Positions 41,562 to 49,889 of a stretch of DNA of 50,055 bases are shown here, piece by piece. Every line of letters starts with the position of its first letter. Position 1 is the first letter of the stretch. The stretch is from Coriobacteriia bacterium. GTDB lineage: Bacteria > Actinomycetota > Coriobacteriia > WRKU01 > WQUG01. The notes below the pieces were generated by a model. That model was not told the DNA's origin, did not search any database, and saw only the letters and a list, made by a program, of their open reading frames with translations. The stretch covers positions 1 to 50,055 of the forward strand of contig WRFR01000011.1 of NCBI GenBank assembly GCA_009778715.1, in the 5' to 3' direction. The translations under genes were made by a program, and so were the position numbers.

Positions 41562-42158
41562 TTACACCGGCGTATAGACGCAGGCTAAAATGCGTGAAGG
41601 CCCCTCGTGGCCATTGCGGACCTGATGGGGCACGATGCTGTCATAGTAGATGCTGTCGCCGGGCTCCAGCACGAAGGTGTCCTTGCCGTAGGCTATCTCA
41701 ACCTTGCCTGACAGCACATAGATGAACTCCTCGCCCTCATGCGAACTGATGTCTTCTTTGGTCTGGGGCGTGATGTCGATGACAAACGGATCCATGTGGC
41801 GCGAGACCTTGCCCTGGGCCAGGCTGAAGAATTCGAGCGGGGCGTCAACGGTCCCGGTCTCCAGGCTGGCGCGTGAGCTCCGGGCGCCTGCGCCTTCCAG
41901 GTCGCTGGCGCGGGTGATGGCCGGCCCCATGCCCTTGTCGTCATCGAGCAGGGTACCCAGGCGCACGCCAAGCGCGCTGGTGATCTTAATGAGCGGCGCC
42001 AGGCCACTGGCGGTCGGTGTGGCCTCGATAAGCGCCATCTCCTCGACGCTGCAGCCAACACGCTGCGCAAGCTCTTCCTGGCTGACGTCATGCGCCTCGC
42101 GCAAAGCGGTGATCTTTTGGCCGATGTGCGTTGTGGATTGAGCGGAGTCTGTCATCAT
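41562..42158 (-). CDS. XRE-family regulator with C-terminal cupin
   Basis: 198 residues. HTH at ~12-68 (IGQKITALREAHDVSQEELA) and a cupin sensor at ~110-198 (HEGEEFIYVLSGKVEIAYG, LEPGDSIYYDSIVPHQVRN). It is likely the dedicated regulator of the acyl-CoA ligase 12 nt downstream, with an acyl compound as effector; this is inference. Start at the first of two ATGs, with GAGGCAGG upstream. Confidence 0.9.
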   Translation of the reverse strand: MMTDSAQSTTHIGQKITALREAHDVSQEELAQRVGCSVEEMALIEATPTASGLAPLIKITSALGVRLGTLLDDDKGMGPAITRASDLEGAGARSSRASLETGTVDAPLEFFSLAQGKVSRHMDPFVIDITPQTKEDISSHEGEEFIYVLSGKVEIAYGKDTFVLEPGDSIYYDSIVPHQVRNGHEGPSRILACVYTPV

Positions 42159-42315
42159 GGTACCTGCCTCTCGGGGATCGTGGTAAGTTCTTTATTTTAG
42201 CAGATGAATGGCGCGCATTAATGTGTAGGGCGCGACGACCCGTCGCGCCGCCTGTTCGGGCTGGAAGAATCTCCGAACATAGTGCACCCGACCCCTGTGT
42301 GTCGCCGGAGCTGCG

Positions 42316-45300
42316 TCAGCGCTGCGCTGTCTTTTTCAGCCACCTGCAGTGTTTGTCGACAGCCATCACCATGATCGCTGCGGCGCTTATCACCAGACAG
42401 ATCCCAAACCAGGCAAAGCTGGAGGCGTCGCCAGTAGGAGGAACAGCAAGAGGAGCCGGAGCTTTGTTTGCCGCTACTCCAAAGAGGCTGAAAGAGGAGG
42501 AAGCAAAGGTCAGTTTGCCTGCGCCTGCCTTAGCGCTCAGGTACTCGATCGTGCCATCTGCCTTCTCATGAGCGACGGTGAGGCCCGCGGCTCCTGTAAG
42601 GTTCAGGCCTGCGATAGTGACCACCACATCAGTACCTGCTGGCGGCTCGCACTCTTTGCCGGTTAAGGTATTGATCAGCTTGATGTCATAGAGATCCAGC
42701 AGGTCTTTGCCGCTCAGTTTACCCGCAAGCGCGCTATAGCGGAGGTCGGACTTGGCGACGGGGGTAACCACCACCCGTACGTACCAGGAAATATCACCGG
42801 AAATAGTTACGGCGCCATCACTGTGGTTGACCTTGCCCGCCTGCTCCTGGTCTGCTTCAAGCTTCTGTTTAACGCTATCCGGTATCTGAGCTTTCTGCTT
42901 ATCGCTCAGCTTATCATAGGCTTTGGTGACGTCGGCTACCTTATCGGCGTCAGATTTGTCTTTGATATCATCTGGCGCGGGTAAGTTATCGATAGCGTCG
43001 ATAACGCCTTGCGCCTCCGGTGTGTTTTTGACCGTCAGCGTGACAGTCGTCGTGGCGGGTGTGTCACCACTTACAAAGGCCACTCCCAGCGGATTGTATG
43101 AGACAGTCAGCGTATATGTTCCCACTGCCAGGCTGTCGAGATAAGCGCCCGCAAAGGTGATCGCGCCGGTAGCATTATCTACGGAATAATCCGAAGCTGT
43201 CAGAGCGGTTGTACCGTTTGTAATCCCTGCGACCGTATTGCCGTTGAGCTTCACGATTGCGGTCGTGTCTTGCTTGGTGGTTTTGGTGTAGCTGATGTTT
43301 GCCGTATCACGGGCGCTGTCGGTATAGACCACGACGCCGTCTGAGCGGATCACAGAGACATTGCCCGCGTTGTCGGTGAGCCGGGCATAGACGATACCCT
43401 TCCAGTTGGCTGGCACGCTGGTGCTCGTGCCTCCTGTCCACGCAAGGCTGTCCCAGTTGGTCGTGTCCGGCAGGTCAGTGGTGCTGAGATAATACTCGAC
43501 CGACTTCACACCGGAACCGGCATCAGTGGCGTTAATCGTCACAGCTGCCGTGTTCCTGAAGAACAGACCGAAGGTGATCGTGTTGAGAAAACTGTTCCAG
43601 CTGTTAGCGCCGATGCTGATCGTGCCGGTAGGCGGCGTTATGTCTTCTATCGTGATCTGATACGTCGCTGTTTTGCCGCTATCGGTGACCGTGACGGTTT
43701 GTGTGCCCACCTGATTCATATCATAGCCAGAGCACATACCCGCCGTGATGTTTACTTGTTCGGTCGTGCCATTGTCATAGTACCGGGTGATCTGCCCATC
43801 AACCGTAAACGCGGCGCCTTCAACGAATGTCGTTTGGGAAGGCTGCGTGGTAATGGCAATGCTCGTCAGGGTTTTTGGCTGAACAGTGATGGGAGTTGTT
43901 GCGATTTTACCTAAGTAAGTTATCGTGATCTGTGTATCTCCCATGGCAAGAATGGTTTTATCAACCGTATAGTTTGTAACGGCTTCGGTCGTGCCGTTAT
44001 CATAGGAGGCGGTGACCACCATGCCGATTTTATCAAATGTGTTTCCTTCGATGTAAGAAGTTTTAGCTGGAGGCGTCGTCACGGCAATGCCCGTCAGCAC
44101 GGGCGCGGTCACCGTCACTGGCGCGTCTCCTGAGGTTGTCGCTGCAGGATCATTATGCGCGTCGCCGGAATAGGAAGCGACCCATTGATACGTCCCTGTC
44201 GTTGTGGGCAAAAACCCGCCCGGATTATTGCCCTGAGAAGTTGAATAGGTACCGTTGTCGGAAACCGGGACCACGTCCGTATAAACGACTCCGCCTCCCG
44301 GTCCCGCCAATGCAAACGTCATGGTCCCTGTCGGGGCTAATCCTCCCGCCAGCGTCGCCGACGCCGTCAGAGGCGCACTGCTTCCAAGAACCACGGCCGG
44401 ACCAGAAATAGCGGTGAGCGTGGGGGCGGCATTTCCGATTGTATCCGTGTCGGTCGCCGTGTTGTTGGAGGGGTTGGGGTCGATCACGCCAGACGGCGGC
44501 GTGATTGACGCCGTCACGGACAAAGAACCTGTGGCCGAGGGGTCTATCTGAACAGTATATAAAAAGACGACCGTCGCGCCCGCCGGAAGGTCGACGGTGG
44601 TGGATAAGGCGCCGCTGCCCGAAGTAGGACCGGTTACGTCGCCGCCGACCAGCGCGCCGATGAATGACCACGATGCCGAAGCCGCGCCTGTTGGCGTCGG
44701 CACAGACAGACTTGCGCCGGTTACGTCGGATGGCCCAACGTTGGAAGCCCTGACGTTATAAGTTGTGGACGTGCCGGGCACAACGCTAGTGACTCCGTCG
44801 TCTAGGGTGACCGCAAGGTCGGCAGAGGGCTGTACGATGGTTATGCTGAACTGCTTTGTATGGAACCCGCCGCTGTTTGTCGCCGTGACTGAAAAATTTG
44901 ACGTTCCTGTCGTCGTGGGTGTGCCGGAGACTTTGCCGGAATTGTCTATTGACATCCATGATGGACCGCCGACCAGCGCCCATGACGTGGGGTCGTTCTC
45001 CGCCGTCAGCGTTTGGGAATATGCTGTATTCACTGTGCCGTTATTCAGCGGGGAACTCGTCGTGATGTTCGGCGGCGCGGTGCCGGTGATGGTGCCGCTG
45101 CCGGTAATCGTGCCGCTGTTATGGATCACGCCGTTGTTTGTGATGGTCCCGTTATTGTTAAGCGTACCATCACCGATGATGTCAATGGTGCCGTTGTTGA
45201 TGATCGTGCTGCCGCTACTGATTACGACAACACCACTGTATTGGGCTTCTAGCGTGCTGCCGTTACCGATGGTGATCGAATAATTATTTGTGTTTAGCGT

Positions 45301-45576
45301 GTAGTTGCCCCTGATATAGATGCTGATGCCACTACTAAGGCTGATGTTGCCTTCAAGTGTGATACTGTCTTGAAGCAGGATGGAGTCTCCCGGTGACGCA
45401 GAAGAGATTGCGCTTTGCAATTCCGTCCAGTTAGTTGCATACAAGGTAGCCGCCACCGCCGTTGCGGGCACGAGGTTCAGCGCCAGCATCAGCGCAGCCG
45501 CCAATAGCAGGGAAAGCACCCTGCGGGTGAGTATATATTGCGGTGTTGTCGCGGCATATCTATCGATTTTTTTCAT
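42316..45576 (-). CDS. large secreted surface protein with Ig-like repeats and VPPTG sorting tail
   Basis: 1086 residues with an AAGGGC ribosome site. Signal peptide (residues ~18-43), then a Gly/Asn-rich beta-helix-like stretch (TIINNGTIDIIGDGTLNNNG), a putative-Ig domain (NNGTVNTAYSQTLTAENDP), a DUF11-type repeat (ADLAVTLDDGVTSVVPG), bacterial Ig-like domains (LTGIAVTTPPAKTSYIEGN, LTSIAITTQPSQTTFVEGA) and an X2-like domain (ISYTKTTKQDTTAIVKLNGN). A KAYDKLSDKQKAQIP helical stretch follows, and the C-terminus is VPPTGD, hydrophobic span, HCRWLKK. It resembles sortase-anchored adhesin or S-layer-like proteins. No sortase in the window. Confidence 0.85.
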   Translation of the reverse strand: MKKIDRYAATTPQYILTRRVLSLLLAAALMLALNLVPATAVAATLYATNWTELQSAISSASPGDSILLQDSITLEGNISLSSGISIYIRGNYTLNTNNYSITIGNGSTLEAQYSGVVVISSGSTIINNGTIDIIGDGTLNNNGTITNNGVIHNSGTITGSGTITGTAPPNITTSSPLNNGTVNTAYSQTLTAENDPTSWALVGGPSWMSIDNSGKVSGTPTTTGTSNFSVTATNSGGFHTKQFSITIVQPSADLAVTLDDGVTSVVPGTSTTYNVRASNVGPSDVTGASLSVPTPTGAASASWSFIGALVGGDVTGPTSGSGALSTTVDLPAGATVVFLYTVQIDPSATGSLSVTASITPPSGVIDPNPSNNTATDTDTIGNAAPTLTAISGPAVVLGSSAPLTASATLAGGLAPTGTMTFALAGPGGGVVYTDVVPVSDNGTYSTSQGNNPGGFLPTTTGTYQWVASYSGDAHNDPAATTSGDAPVTVTAPVLTGIAVTTPPAKTSYIEGNTFDKIGMVVTASYDNGTTEAVTNYTVDKTILAMGDTQITITYLGKIATTPITVQPKTLTSIAITTQPSQTTFVEGAAFTVDGQITRYYDNGTTEQVNITAGMCSGYDMNQVGTQTVTVTDSGKTATYQITIEDITPPTGTISIGANSWNSFLNTITFGLFFRNTAAVTINATDAGSGVKSVEYYLSTTDLPDTTNWDSLAWTGGTSTSVPANWKGIVYARLTDNAGNVSVIRSDGVVVYTDSARDTANISYTKTTKQDTTAIVKLNGNTVAGITNGTTALTASDYSVDNATGAITFAGAYLDSLAVGTYTLTVSYNPLGVAFVSGDTPATTTVTLTVKNTPEAQGVIDAIDNLPAPDDIKDKSDADKVADVTKAYDKLSDKQKAQIPDSVKQKLEADQEQAGKVNHSDGAVTISGDISWYVRVVVTPVAKSDLRYSALAGKLSGKDLLDLYDIKLINTLTGKECEPPAGTDVVVTIAGLNLTGAAGLTVAHEKADGTIEYLSAKAGAGKLTFASSSFSLFGVAANKAPAPLAVPPTGDASSFAWFGICLVISAAAIMVMAVDKHCRWLKKTAQR

Positions 45577-45822
45577 GATGCAAGTGCCCTTCTCTTGAAA
45601 AGTGTCAAAACCAGGTAAAAATGCCCGTACATGAACTTTCCAACGTGAAAATTATAGTACTAGCGCTTGAAAAACGCGAACATCGCGTAAGAGGCTGTAG
45701 CAGTCAAACAAAGTAGACACCAGCGCCATTTTTCACTTTTTTTCGTGGACACAAGGAGACGCAGAGATCTTGCCACTCCGAGCAGAGGCGCAGGGCTAGC
45801 GCTCTGCTCCGCTGTTCGAAGC

Positions 45823-45857
45823 AGCGTGACAATCACCCCAGGGGCATTTGTCACGCT
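45823..45857. repeat. palindromic element related to the TGACA family
   Basis: Arms AGCGTGACAA (45823-45832) and TTGTCACGCT (45848-45857), with CCCC/GGGG in the loop. The MFS stop TGA (45851-45853, minus strand) lies in one arm. It shares the TGACAA/TTGTCA ends but not the ACCTGACC centre. Confidence 0.7.
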
Positions 45858-47233
45858 CGCTTTGGGCGCCCGATCACCACAAAGACCACCACGCTGACGA
45901 CCAGCAGGAGGATTCCGCCGTAGCCGCAGGCGACCGAGAAACCGTGCGCCATCGCGGCGCCGGTCGCGGCGATGCCAGCCACGCTGACCGCGATCGTGTT
46001 CAGCAGCGCGGTACCGACCGATGAGCCGATCTGGCTGGTCGCGCTCGTGGCGGAACTGACGATGCCGACGTCATCGGACTCCACGCCCAGCAGCGTCGTG
46101 TACATCGTCGGCGCCGTGCCCAGGCCGGTACCGATGCCCTCGATGATCTCTGAGAGGATCACGAGCGGCCAGAACCAAGGGCCTGCCTGCAGGAAAGCGA
46201 GCGGCAGCAGCCCTAGTCCGGACAGGAACACGTCGCCGGTGATCAGCCAGACGGGCGCCACCTTGCGCATGAGGCGCGGCGCCACGACCGCTGAGAGAAA
46301 GGTCGTAGCAAGCATCAGTGGGATGAGCGTCATGCCGGTCTTAAACGCCGAATAGCCCTGGACTTTCTGGAGCTGGAAGGTCAGGATCAGCATGAGGCCC
46401 AGGGTGCCAAAGCTGTCGAAGATCGAGGCGAGCAACGCTCCCGAGCGCTGGCGATCACGCAGCAAGCGCAATGGGAAGAGCGGGTTGGCGAGCTTTTGTT
46501 GCAGCAGCGCAAAGACAAACACGGCGACCACGCAGAGCGCCAAGCTGGCAAGTACCACCGGCGCGCCCCAGCCGGTACCCGCCGCTGTCCCCAGCCCATA
46601 GACTAAGGCGATGATCGCCGCTGAGAACACCGCCGCGCTGATCAGATCGATGTGGATGTGGCGCTTGACCGGAAGGCGCATCAAGGTGCGCAGCCCGAAG
46701 GCGATCACAACGGCTGCGATCGGCAAGTTGATGAACAAGCACCAGCGCCAGGACAAGGCGCTTGTGATGAGACCGCCGAGCGCCATGCCCAGCACGCTGC
46801 CCATTGCAAGCGTTGCGCCGAAGATGCCCATTGCTTTGGCGCGTTGCTGTTTTTCTGTGTAGGTCAGCGCCAGCAGGGTCTTCGTTGATGAGGTGAGCAC
46901 GGCGCCGAAGGCTCCCTCGACCGCGCGTGCCGCCACGAGCATCAAAAAGCCCTGCGACAGGCCGCCCACAGCCGATGCCAGCGCAAAGCCGACCGCGCCA
47001 AACATCAGCGTGCGCTGCGCGCCAAAGCGATCCGCCAGCTTGCCGCCCAACAGCAACAACCCCGCGTAGGCCAGGGTGTAGGCCGTGATGATCCACTGCC
47101 GATCGACAGCCGAGACCCCCAGCGACTTCTGGATCGATGGCAGAGCCACGATCATGATCGTGTTATCCAGCACTGCCATCAAATGTGCCAGCGTGATCAC
47201 CGCCAGCGGTACGTAACTCTTCTTAGCTTGCAT
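45851..47233 (-). CDS. MFS drug-efflux transporter (DHA2 family)
   Basis: 460 residues with about 14 transmembrane segments. Family motifs: ITLAHLMAVLDNTIMIVALP in helix 1, LLGGKLADRFGAQRTLM (motif A), and GALLASIFDSFGTLG later. DHA2 pumps export drugs or dyes in exchange for protons. It is divergent from a tetR gene across a region with two matching palindromic operators, so it is very likely the TetR target. Ribosome site weak. The stop lies in a palindromic element. Confidence 0.93.
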   Translation of the reverse strand: MQAKKSYVPLAVITLAHLMAVLDNTIMIVALPSIQKSLGVSAVDRQWIITAYTLAYAGLLLLGGKLADRFGAQRTLMFGAVGFALASAVGGLSQGFLMLVAARAVEGAFGAVLTSSTKTLLALTYTEKQQRAKAMGIFGATLAMGSVLGMALGGLITSALSWRWCLFINLPIAAVVIAFGLRTLMRLPVKRHIHIDLISAAVFSAAIIALVYGLGTAAGTGWGAPVVLASLALCVVAVFVFALLQQKLANPLFPLRLLRDRQRSGALLASIFDSFGTLGLMLILTFQLQKVQGYSAFKTGMTLIPLMLATTFLSAVVAPRLMRKVAPVWLITGDVFLSGLGLLPLAFLQAGPWFWPLVILSEIIEGIGTGLGTAPTMYTTLLGVESDDVGIVSSATSATSQIGSSVGTALLNTIAVSVAGIAATGAAMAHGFSVACGYGGILLLVVSVVVFVVIGRPKRA

Positions 47234-47259
47234 CTTGTGCTTCTTTCTTTCCCCCGTGC

Positions 47260-47284
47260 TGACAAAGGGTCAGGTACTTTGTCA
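47260..47284. repeat. palindromic element, copy 7
   Basis: A 25-bp unit, exact reverse complement of the copy at 47402. It lies in the 5' region of the MFS gene. Confidence 0.9.
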
Positions 47285-47306
47285 CCCTTCTTTGCCATCT
47301 CTGTGT

Positions 47307-47327
47307 TAAAATACATCATGTATCTTA
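47307..47327. promoter_or_regulatory. TetR operator, site 1
   Basis: A 21-bp inverted repeat with arms TAAAATACA and TGTATCTTA around TCA (8 of 9 pairs). It shares TGTATCTTA with site 2, 48 bp away. Confidence 0.7.
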
Positions 47328-47354
47328 TGTACCTCAGTATAGTACCAAGACAGA

Positions 47355-47375
47355 TAAGATGCAAGATGTATCTTA
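47355..47375. promoter_or_regulatory. TetR operator, site 2
   Basis: A 21-bp inverted repeat with arms TAAGATGCA and TGTATCTTA around AGA (8 of 9 pairs). Consensus of both sites: TAAGATACA-N3-TGTATCTTA. Confidence 0.7.
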
Positions 47376-47401
47376 AAGTTTTTTGAGAAAGTTTTCGAGT
47401 A

Positions 47402-47426
47402 TGACAAAGTACCTGACCCTTTGTCA
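47402..47426. repeat. palindromic element, copy 8
   Basis: A 25-bp unit identical to copies 1 and 2. It lies just before the ribosome site (AAGGAG) of tetR. Confidence 0.9.
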
Positions 47427-47447
47427 GCAAGGAGCAAGGAGTAAGAG

Positions 47448-48065
47448 ATGCCACAAAGACAAGCAGCCCGCCACAACGCCAGCGCGCAACAGACAGCGCC
47501 TTCTACCCGCCGCCGCGGAGAGGCGCTGGAAGACGCGCTGATCGCAGCTGCCACGGACGAACTCGCCGCAGTCGGCTACCAGCGCCTCAGCTTCAAGGGA
47601 GTGGCCGCGCGCGCGGGCACGAGCCGCAGCGTGCTCGCCCGCCGCTGGAGCAGCCGTATCGAGATGGCGCTCTCCATCCTGCGTGCCAAAGGCTCGATCT
47701 TTGCCACAGAACCAGCGGATACCGGCTCTTTGCGCGGCGACATGCTGTCGCTTCTCCAGAACTACGTCAAGCGCTCTGAGGACATCAGTCCCGACGTTAT
47801 GATCGGCATCATCAGCGATGGACTGGCTGGCGGCGTTTCCAGCTTCGATCTGCAAAAGAACATGGGGCAGGCTGACCTCACCCACACGCGCATCATCATT
47901 GATCGTGCCGTTGCCCGCGGCCAAGCTCGCCCGGGCCTGCCGGACCACATCCTTGCCGTCCCCATCGAGCTGCTGCGCGCTCGCCTCCTGCTCAGCAACG
48001 AGCCCGCCCGTATGCCCTACCTGGAACAAATTATCGACGACGTCTTCTTACCGCTGGTCAAATAG
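47448..48065 (+). CDS. TetR-family repressor
   Basis: 205 residues starting at ATG behind AAGGAG. N-terminal HTH at ~28-72 (YQRLSFKGVAARAGTSRSVL) and a helical ligand domain ending MPYLEQIIDDVFLPLVK. It is divergent from the DHA2 efflux pump, and two shared 21-bp palindromes lie between them, so it probably represses both until a drug ligand binds. The C-terminal ~20 codons are duplicated as a remnant at 49.7 kb. A Gln/Ala/Arg-rich tail of ~25 residues precedes the HTH. Confidence 0.92.
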   Translation: MPQRQAARHNASAQQTAPSTRRRGEALEDALIAAATDELAAVGYQRLSFKGVAARAGTSRSVLARRWSSRIEMALSILRAKGSIFATEPADTGSLRGDMLSLLQNYVKRSEDISPDVMIGIISDGLAGGVSSFDLQKNMGQADLTHTRIIIDRAVARGQARPGLPDHILAVPIELLRARLLLSNEPARMPYLEQIIDDVFLPLVK

Positions 48066-48082
48066 CAAGCAGAGCGCGTACT

Positions 48083-49324
48083 TTAACTCAAACGCTGGAT
48101 GCCCTCAGCGATCGTATCCATCAGACCCGCTGACATGTGCTCCACGGGCGTCATCGCTGAGAGCTCCCGAGCCGCTGCTTCTTTCTGCGCATGGATGAAT
48201 TCAGAGGCCTTGGCAGCGTCAGGGAACTCCTTCACTTTCCAGGAGGCAAGCTCCCTTGCCAAAATCTCCTGCGACAGCTTTGCGTAAGAGTACTCGCTAT
48301 CAATCGAGAGCGCCATCCTGGCGCCCGCCTCATAGAGGGAGACCGGCACGCAGTCATAAGCAGGCGCCAGGCGTATCGTTTCATCCGGAAGGTGTAACAA
48401 GCTGAGATTCTTCGCATGCTGGTCAAGATTGCCGATCATTACCGCAAAGATAAGCTGGCACGCAAGCTCAGTGATCGCACCCGGCTCAGCGTATGTTTCA
48501 AGTACCTCAGCGATACGGCCCAATGAGACCTTGCCCCCATTTTCCTGGTACTTCTGATCACCACGCGCCCCAAGCGCTTGATTGAAGTCTTCCTGGTGGA
48601 TGCGCCCGCCTGGGACCTCCGTGCTTCGATCATAGCGCTCTATCACAAGCGCGTCTGTCCCTGCGAAGTTCTCGATCCAAACCTTATGGCTGTTCAGACC
48701 CAACCGCCCCGCCAGCTGCGTACAAAAACATTCATCATAGATGAGCGCAGGAAAGTCGGGCTGTGCTGGCTTGATGATATGCGTTGAGGGATAGCCGCCC
48801 TCAACTGAGCACCACTGCCCACCGCTTACACGCGCAAGCAGTATTTTCGTCTGCACACCGGCCAACGAGGTCCTGCCAACAGGCGCTACGTTGCCAAGGG
48901 GGATCTCGGCAGTCCGTGTGAGCATGCGATGTATCTCCTTCGCATCGACCTCGGCAACCTGAGGACTTTGCGCTGCGACAGTCTCTCCCTCCGGGCAGAT
49001 CATGAGAGCGCCCGCAACATCGAGCCCATAGTGCGCGAGCAGGCCAAAGGTATCGGCTTCGTCAAGCCGGGCCTGGCGCGCGAGCCAGGTAAGGTTTCGC
49101 CCCTCAGGCATCAACTCATCAAAGAAGTTACGCCGACGCCGAGCATGATGACGCGACGGTTGAGGAGAGAGCAGGACTGCCACACTCAGAATCGGGCTGA
49201 GAAGACTGAAGCGCTCGAACGCCTCAGGGGCTGCGGCAAAGTCAAAACTTCCTGCATTATCTGGGCTGAGGTATCCGATCAGGGTATCGTACAGGGTAAC
49301 AGCAAGTCTAGTCACCAGAATCAC
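48083..49324 (-). CDS. hipA: HipA-family Ser/Thr kinase toxin
   Basis: 413 residues starting at a GTG at 49324 or 49315, overlapping hipB by up to 17 nt. Ser-loop VGRTSLAGVQTKILL, ATP-binding lysine in THIIKPAQPDF, RYDRSTE, catalytic loop MIGNLDQHAKNLSL (N-x-D-x-H-x-K-N), and metal-binding D in LAPAYDCVPV. HipA kinases phosphorylate a translation factor such as glutamyl-tRNA synthetase and cause growth arrest. All key residues are present, so it looks active. It lies between tetR and a tetR remnant. Confidence 0.93.
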   Translation of the reverse strand: MILVTRLAVTLYDTLIGYLSPDNAGSFDFAAAPEAFERFSLLSPILSVAVLLSPQPSRHHARRRRNFFDELMPEGRNLTWLARQARLDEADTFGLLAHYGLDVAGALMICPEGETVAAQSPQVAEVDAKEIHRMLTRTAEIPLGNVAPVGRTSLAGVQTKILLARVSGGQWCSVEGGYPSTHIIKPAQPDFPALIYDECFCTQLAGRLGLNSHKVWIENFAGTDALVIERYDRSTEVPGGRIHQEDFNQALGARGDQKYQENGGKVSLGRIAEVLETYAEPGAITELACQLIFAVMIGNLDQHAKNLSLLHLPDETIRLAPAYDCVPVSLYEAGARMALSIDSEYSYAKLSQEILARELASWKVKEFPDAAKASEFIHAQKEAAARELSAMTPVEHMSAGLMDTIAEGIQRLS

Positions 49325-49574
49325 CGTCCGTATTCGCTTCGCCTGCTGGCTTCAGTTCCAGCTCTGCATACAGTTTCACACCCGTTGCTTGCATCATGCG
49401 AAACAAGCGGTCCATCAGCAGGCCCGGCTTACCCTGCTCCATCTCCCAGACCCACTTCTGGCTTACGCCAAGCTCAGCAGCCAGTTCACGCTGGCTCTTT
49501 TGCTCGGTCAGGCGACCCTGTTGTAGCACTGCCCCTAATAGTTCGGGGTTTTTTACCTGTGTGCGTGCGATCAC
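49308..49574 (-). CDS. hipB: HipB-family XRE antitoxin
   Basis: 88 residues from a GTG (49572-49574) with AGGAG 8 nt upstream. HTH_3 domain: LLGAVLQQGRLTEQKSQREL then AAELGVSQKWVWEMEQGKPG. It would bind operators upstream of itself and neutralise HipA. Three related motifs (TGACTACGATATCG-like) lie just upstream at 49587-49661. Confidence 0.92.
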   Translation of the reverse strand: MIARTQVKNPELLGAVLQQGRLTEQKSQRELAAELGVSQKWVWEMEQGKPGLLMDRLFRMMQATGVKLYAELELKPAGEANTDGDSGD

Positions 49575-49586
49575 GTTTGCTGCTCC

Positions 49587-49661
49587 TGACTACGATATCG
49601 ATATCAAACCAATATGACTACGATTTCGTATTCATTATAGTTAACGTAGATATCGAAGTCA
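49587..49661. promoter_or_regulatory. candidate HipB operators
   Basis: Two direct copies of TGACTACGAT(A/T)TCG followed by AT/TA-rich sequence and TTCA or ATCA (49587-49606 and 49615-49634, 28 bp apart) and an inverted relative at 49643-49661. They lie immediately upstream of hipB. Confidence 0.55.
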
Positions 49662-49666
49662 AGGAA

Positions 49667-49753
49667 ACTAACTACTCAGATGGCGAGGCTGCCGGCAAAG
49701 CCTACCTGGAACAAATTATCGACGACGTCTTTCTGCCCCTGGTAGGCATTTAG
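49667..49753 (+). pseudogene. tetR C-terminal remnant
   Basis: The last codons read AYLEQIIDDVFLPLVGI and stop, matching the end of the intact TetR (PYLEQIIDDVFLPLVK). 31 bp are identical (48016-48046 and 49701-49731), and flanking codons are similar but diverged synonymously, so this is the tail of a second tetR whose front part is gone. Confidence 0.75.
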
Positions 49754-49790
49754 AATGGCGCTTGATAAGTACCTCAACACACAGTCGGTT

Positions 49791-49799
49791 TGGTATAAT
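49791..49799 (+). promoter_or_regulatory. extended -10 promoter pointing against the micro-peptide gene
   Basis: TGGTATAAT fits the extended -10 consensus; no good -35. A transcript from here would run antisense into the 3' end of the micro-peptide gene. Confidence 0.5.
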
Positions 49800-49851
49800 G
49801 GTATTTGAGGTAAAGGCCTGTGCCAGCACAACGCCCACCTCGGGGATAAAA

Positions 49852-49889
49852 CGTCGCCCTTAGTGTTTGTTGACTTGCCGAGGGCGACG
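49852..49889 (-). terminator. terminator overlapping the micro-peptide 3' end
   Basis: A 9-bp stem (49852-49860 with 49881-49889) and a 20-nt loop; on the minus strand it is followed by TTTTATCC. Confidence 0.7.

Noticed and set aside
40221-41588. A 455-codon plus-strand frame opposite the acyl-CoA ligase
   Set aside because: Antisense shadow; His/Val/Gly-rich with no recognisable domain.
45660-45854. A 64-codon minus-strand frame after the MFS gene
   Set aside because: No ribosome site, no family resemblance, and it runs through a palindromic element.
48929-49753. A 274-codon plus-strand frame across hipA and hipB
   Set aside because: Antisense shadow except for its last ~28 codons, which are the tetR remnant.
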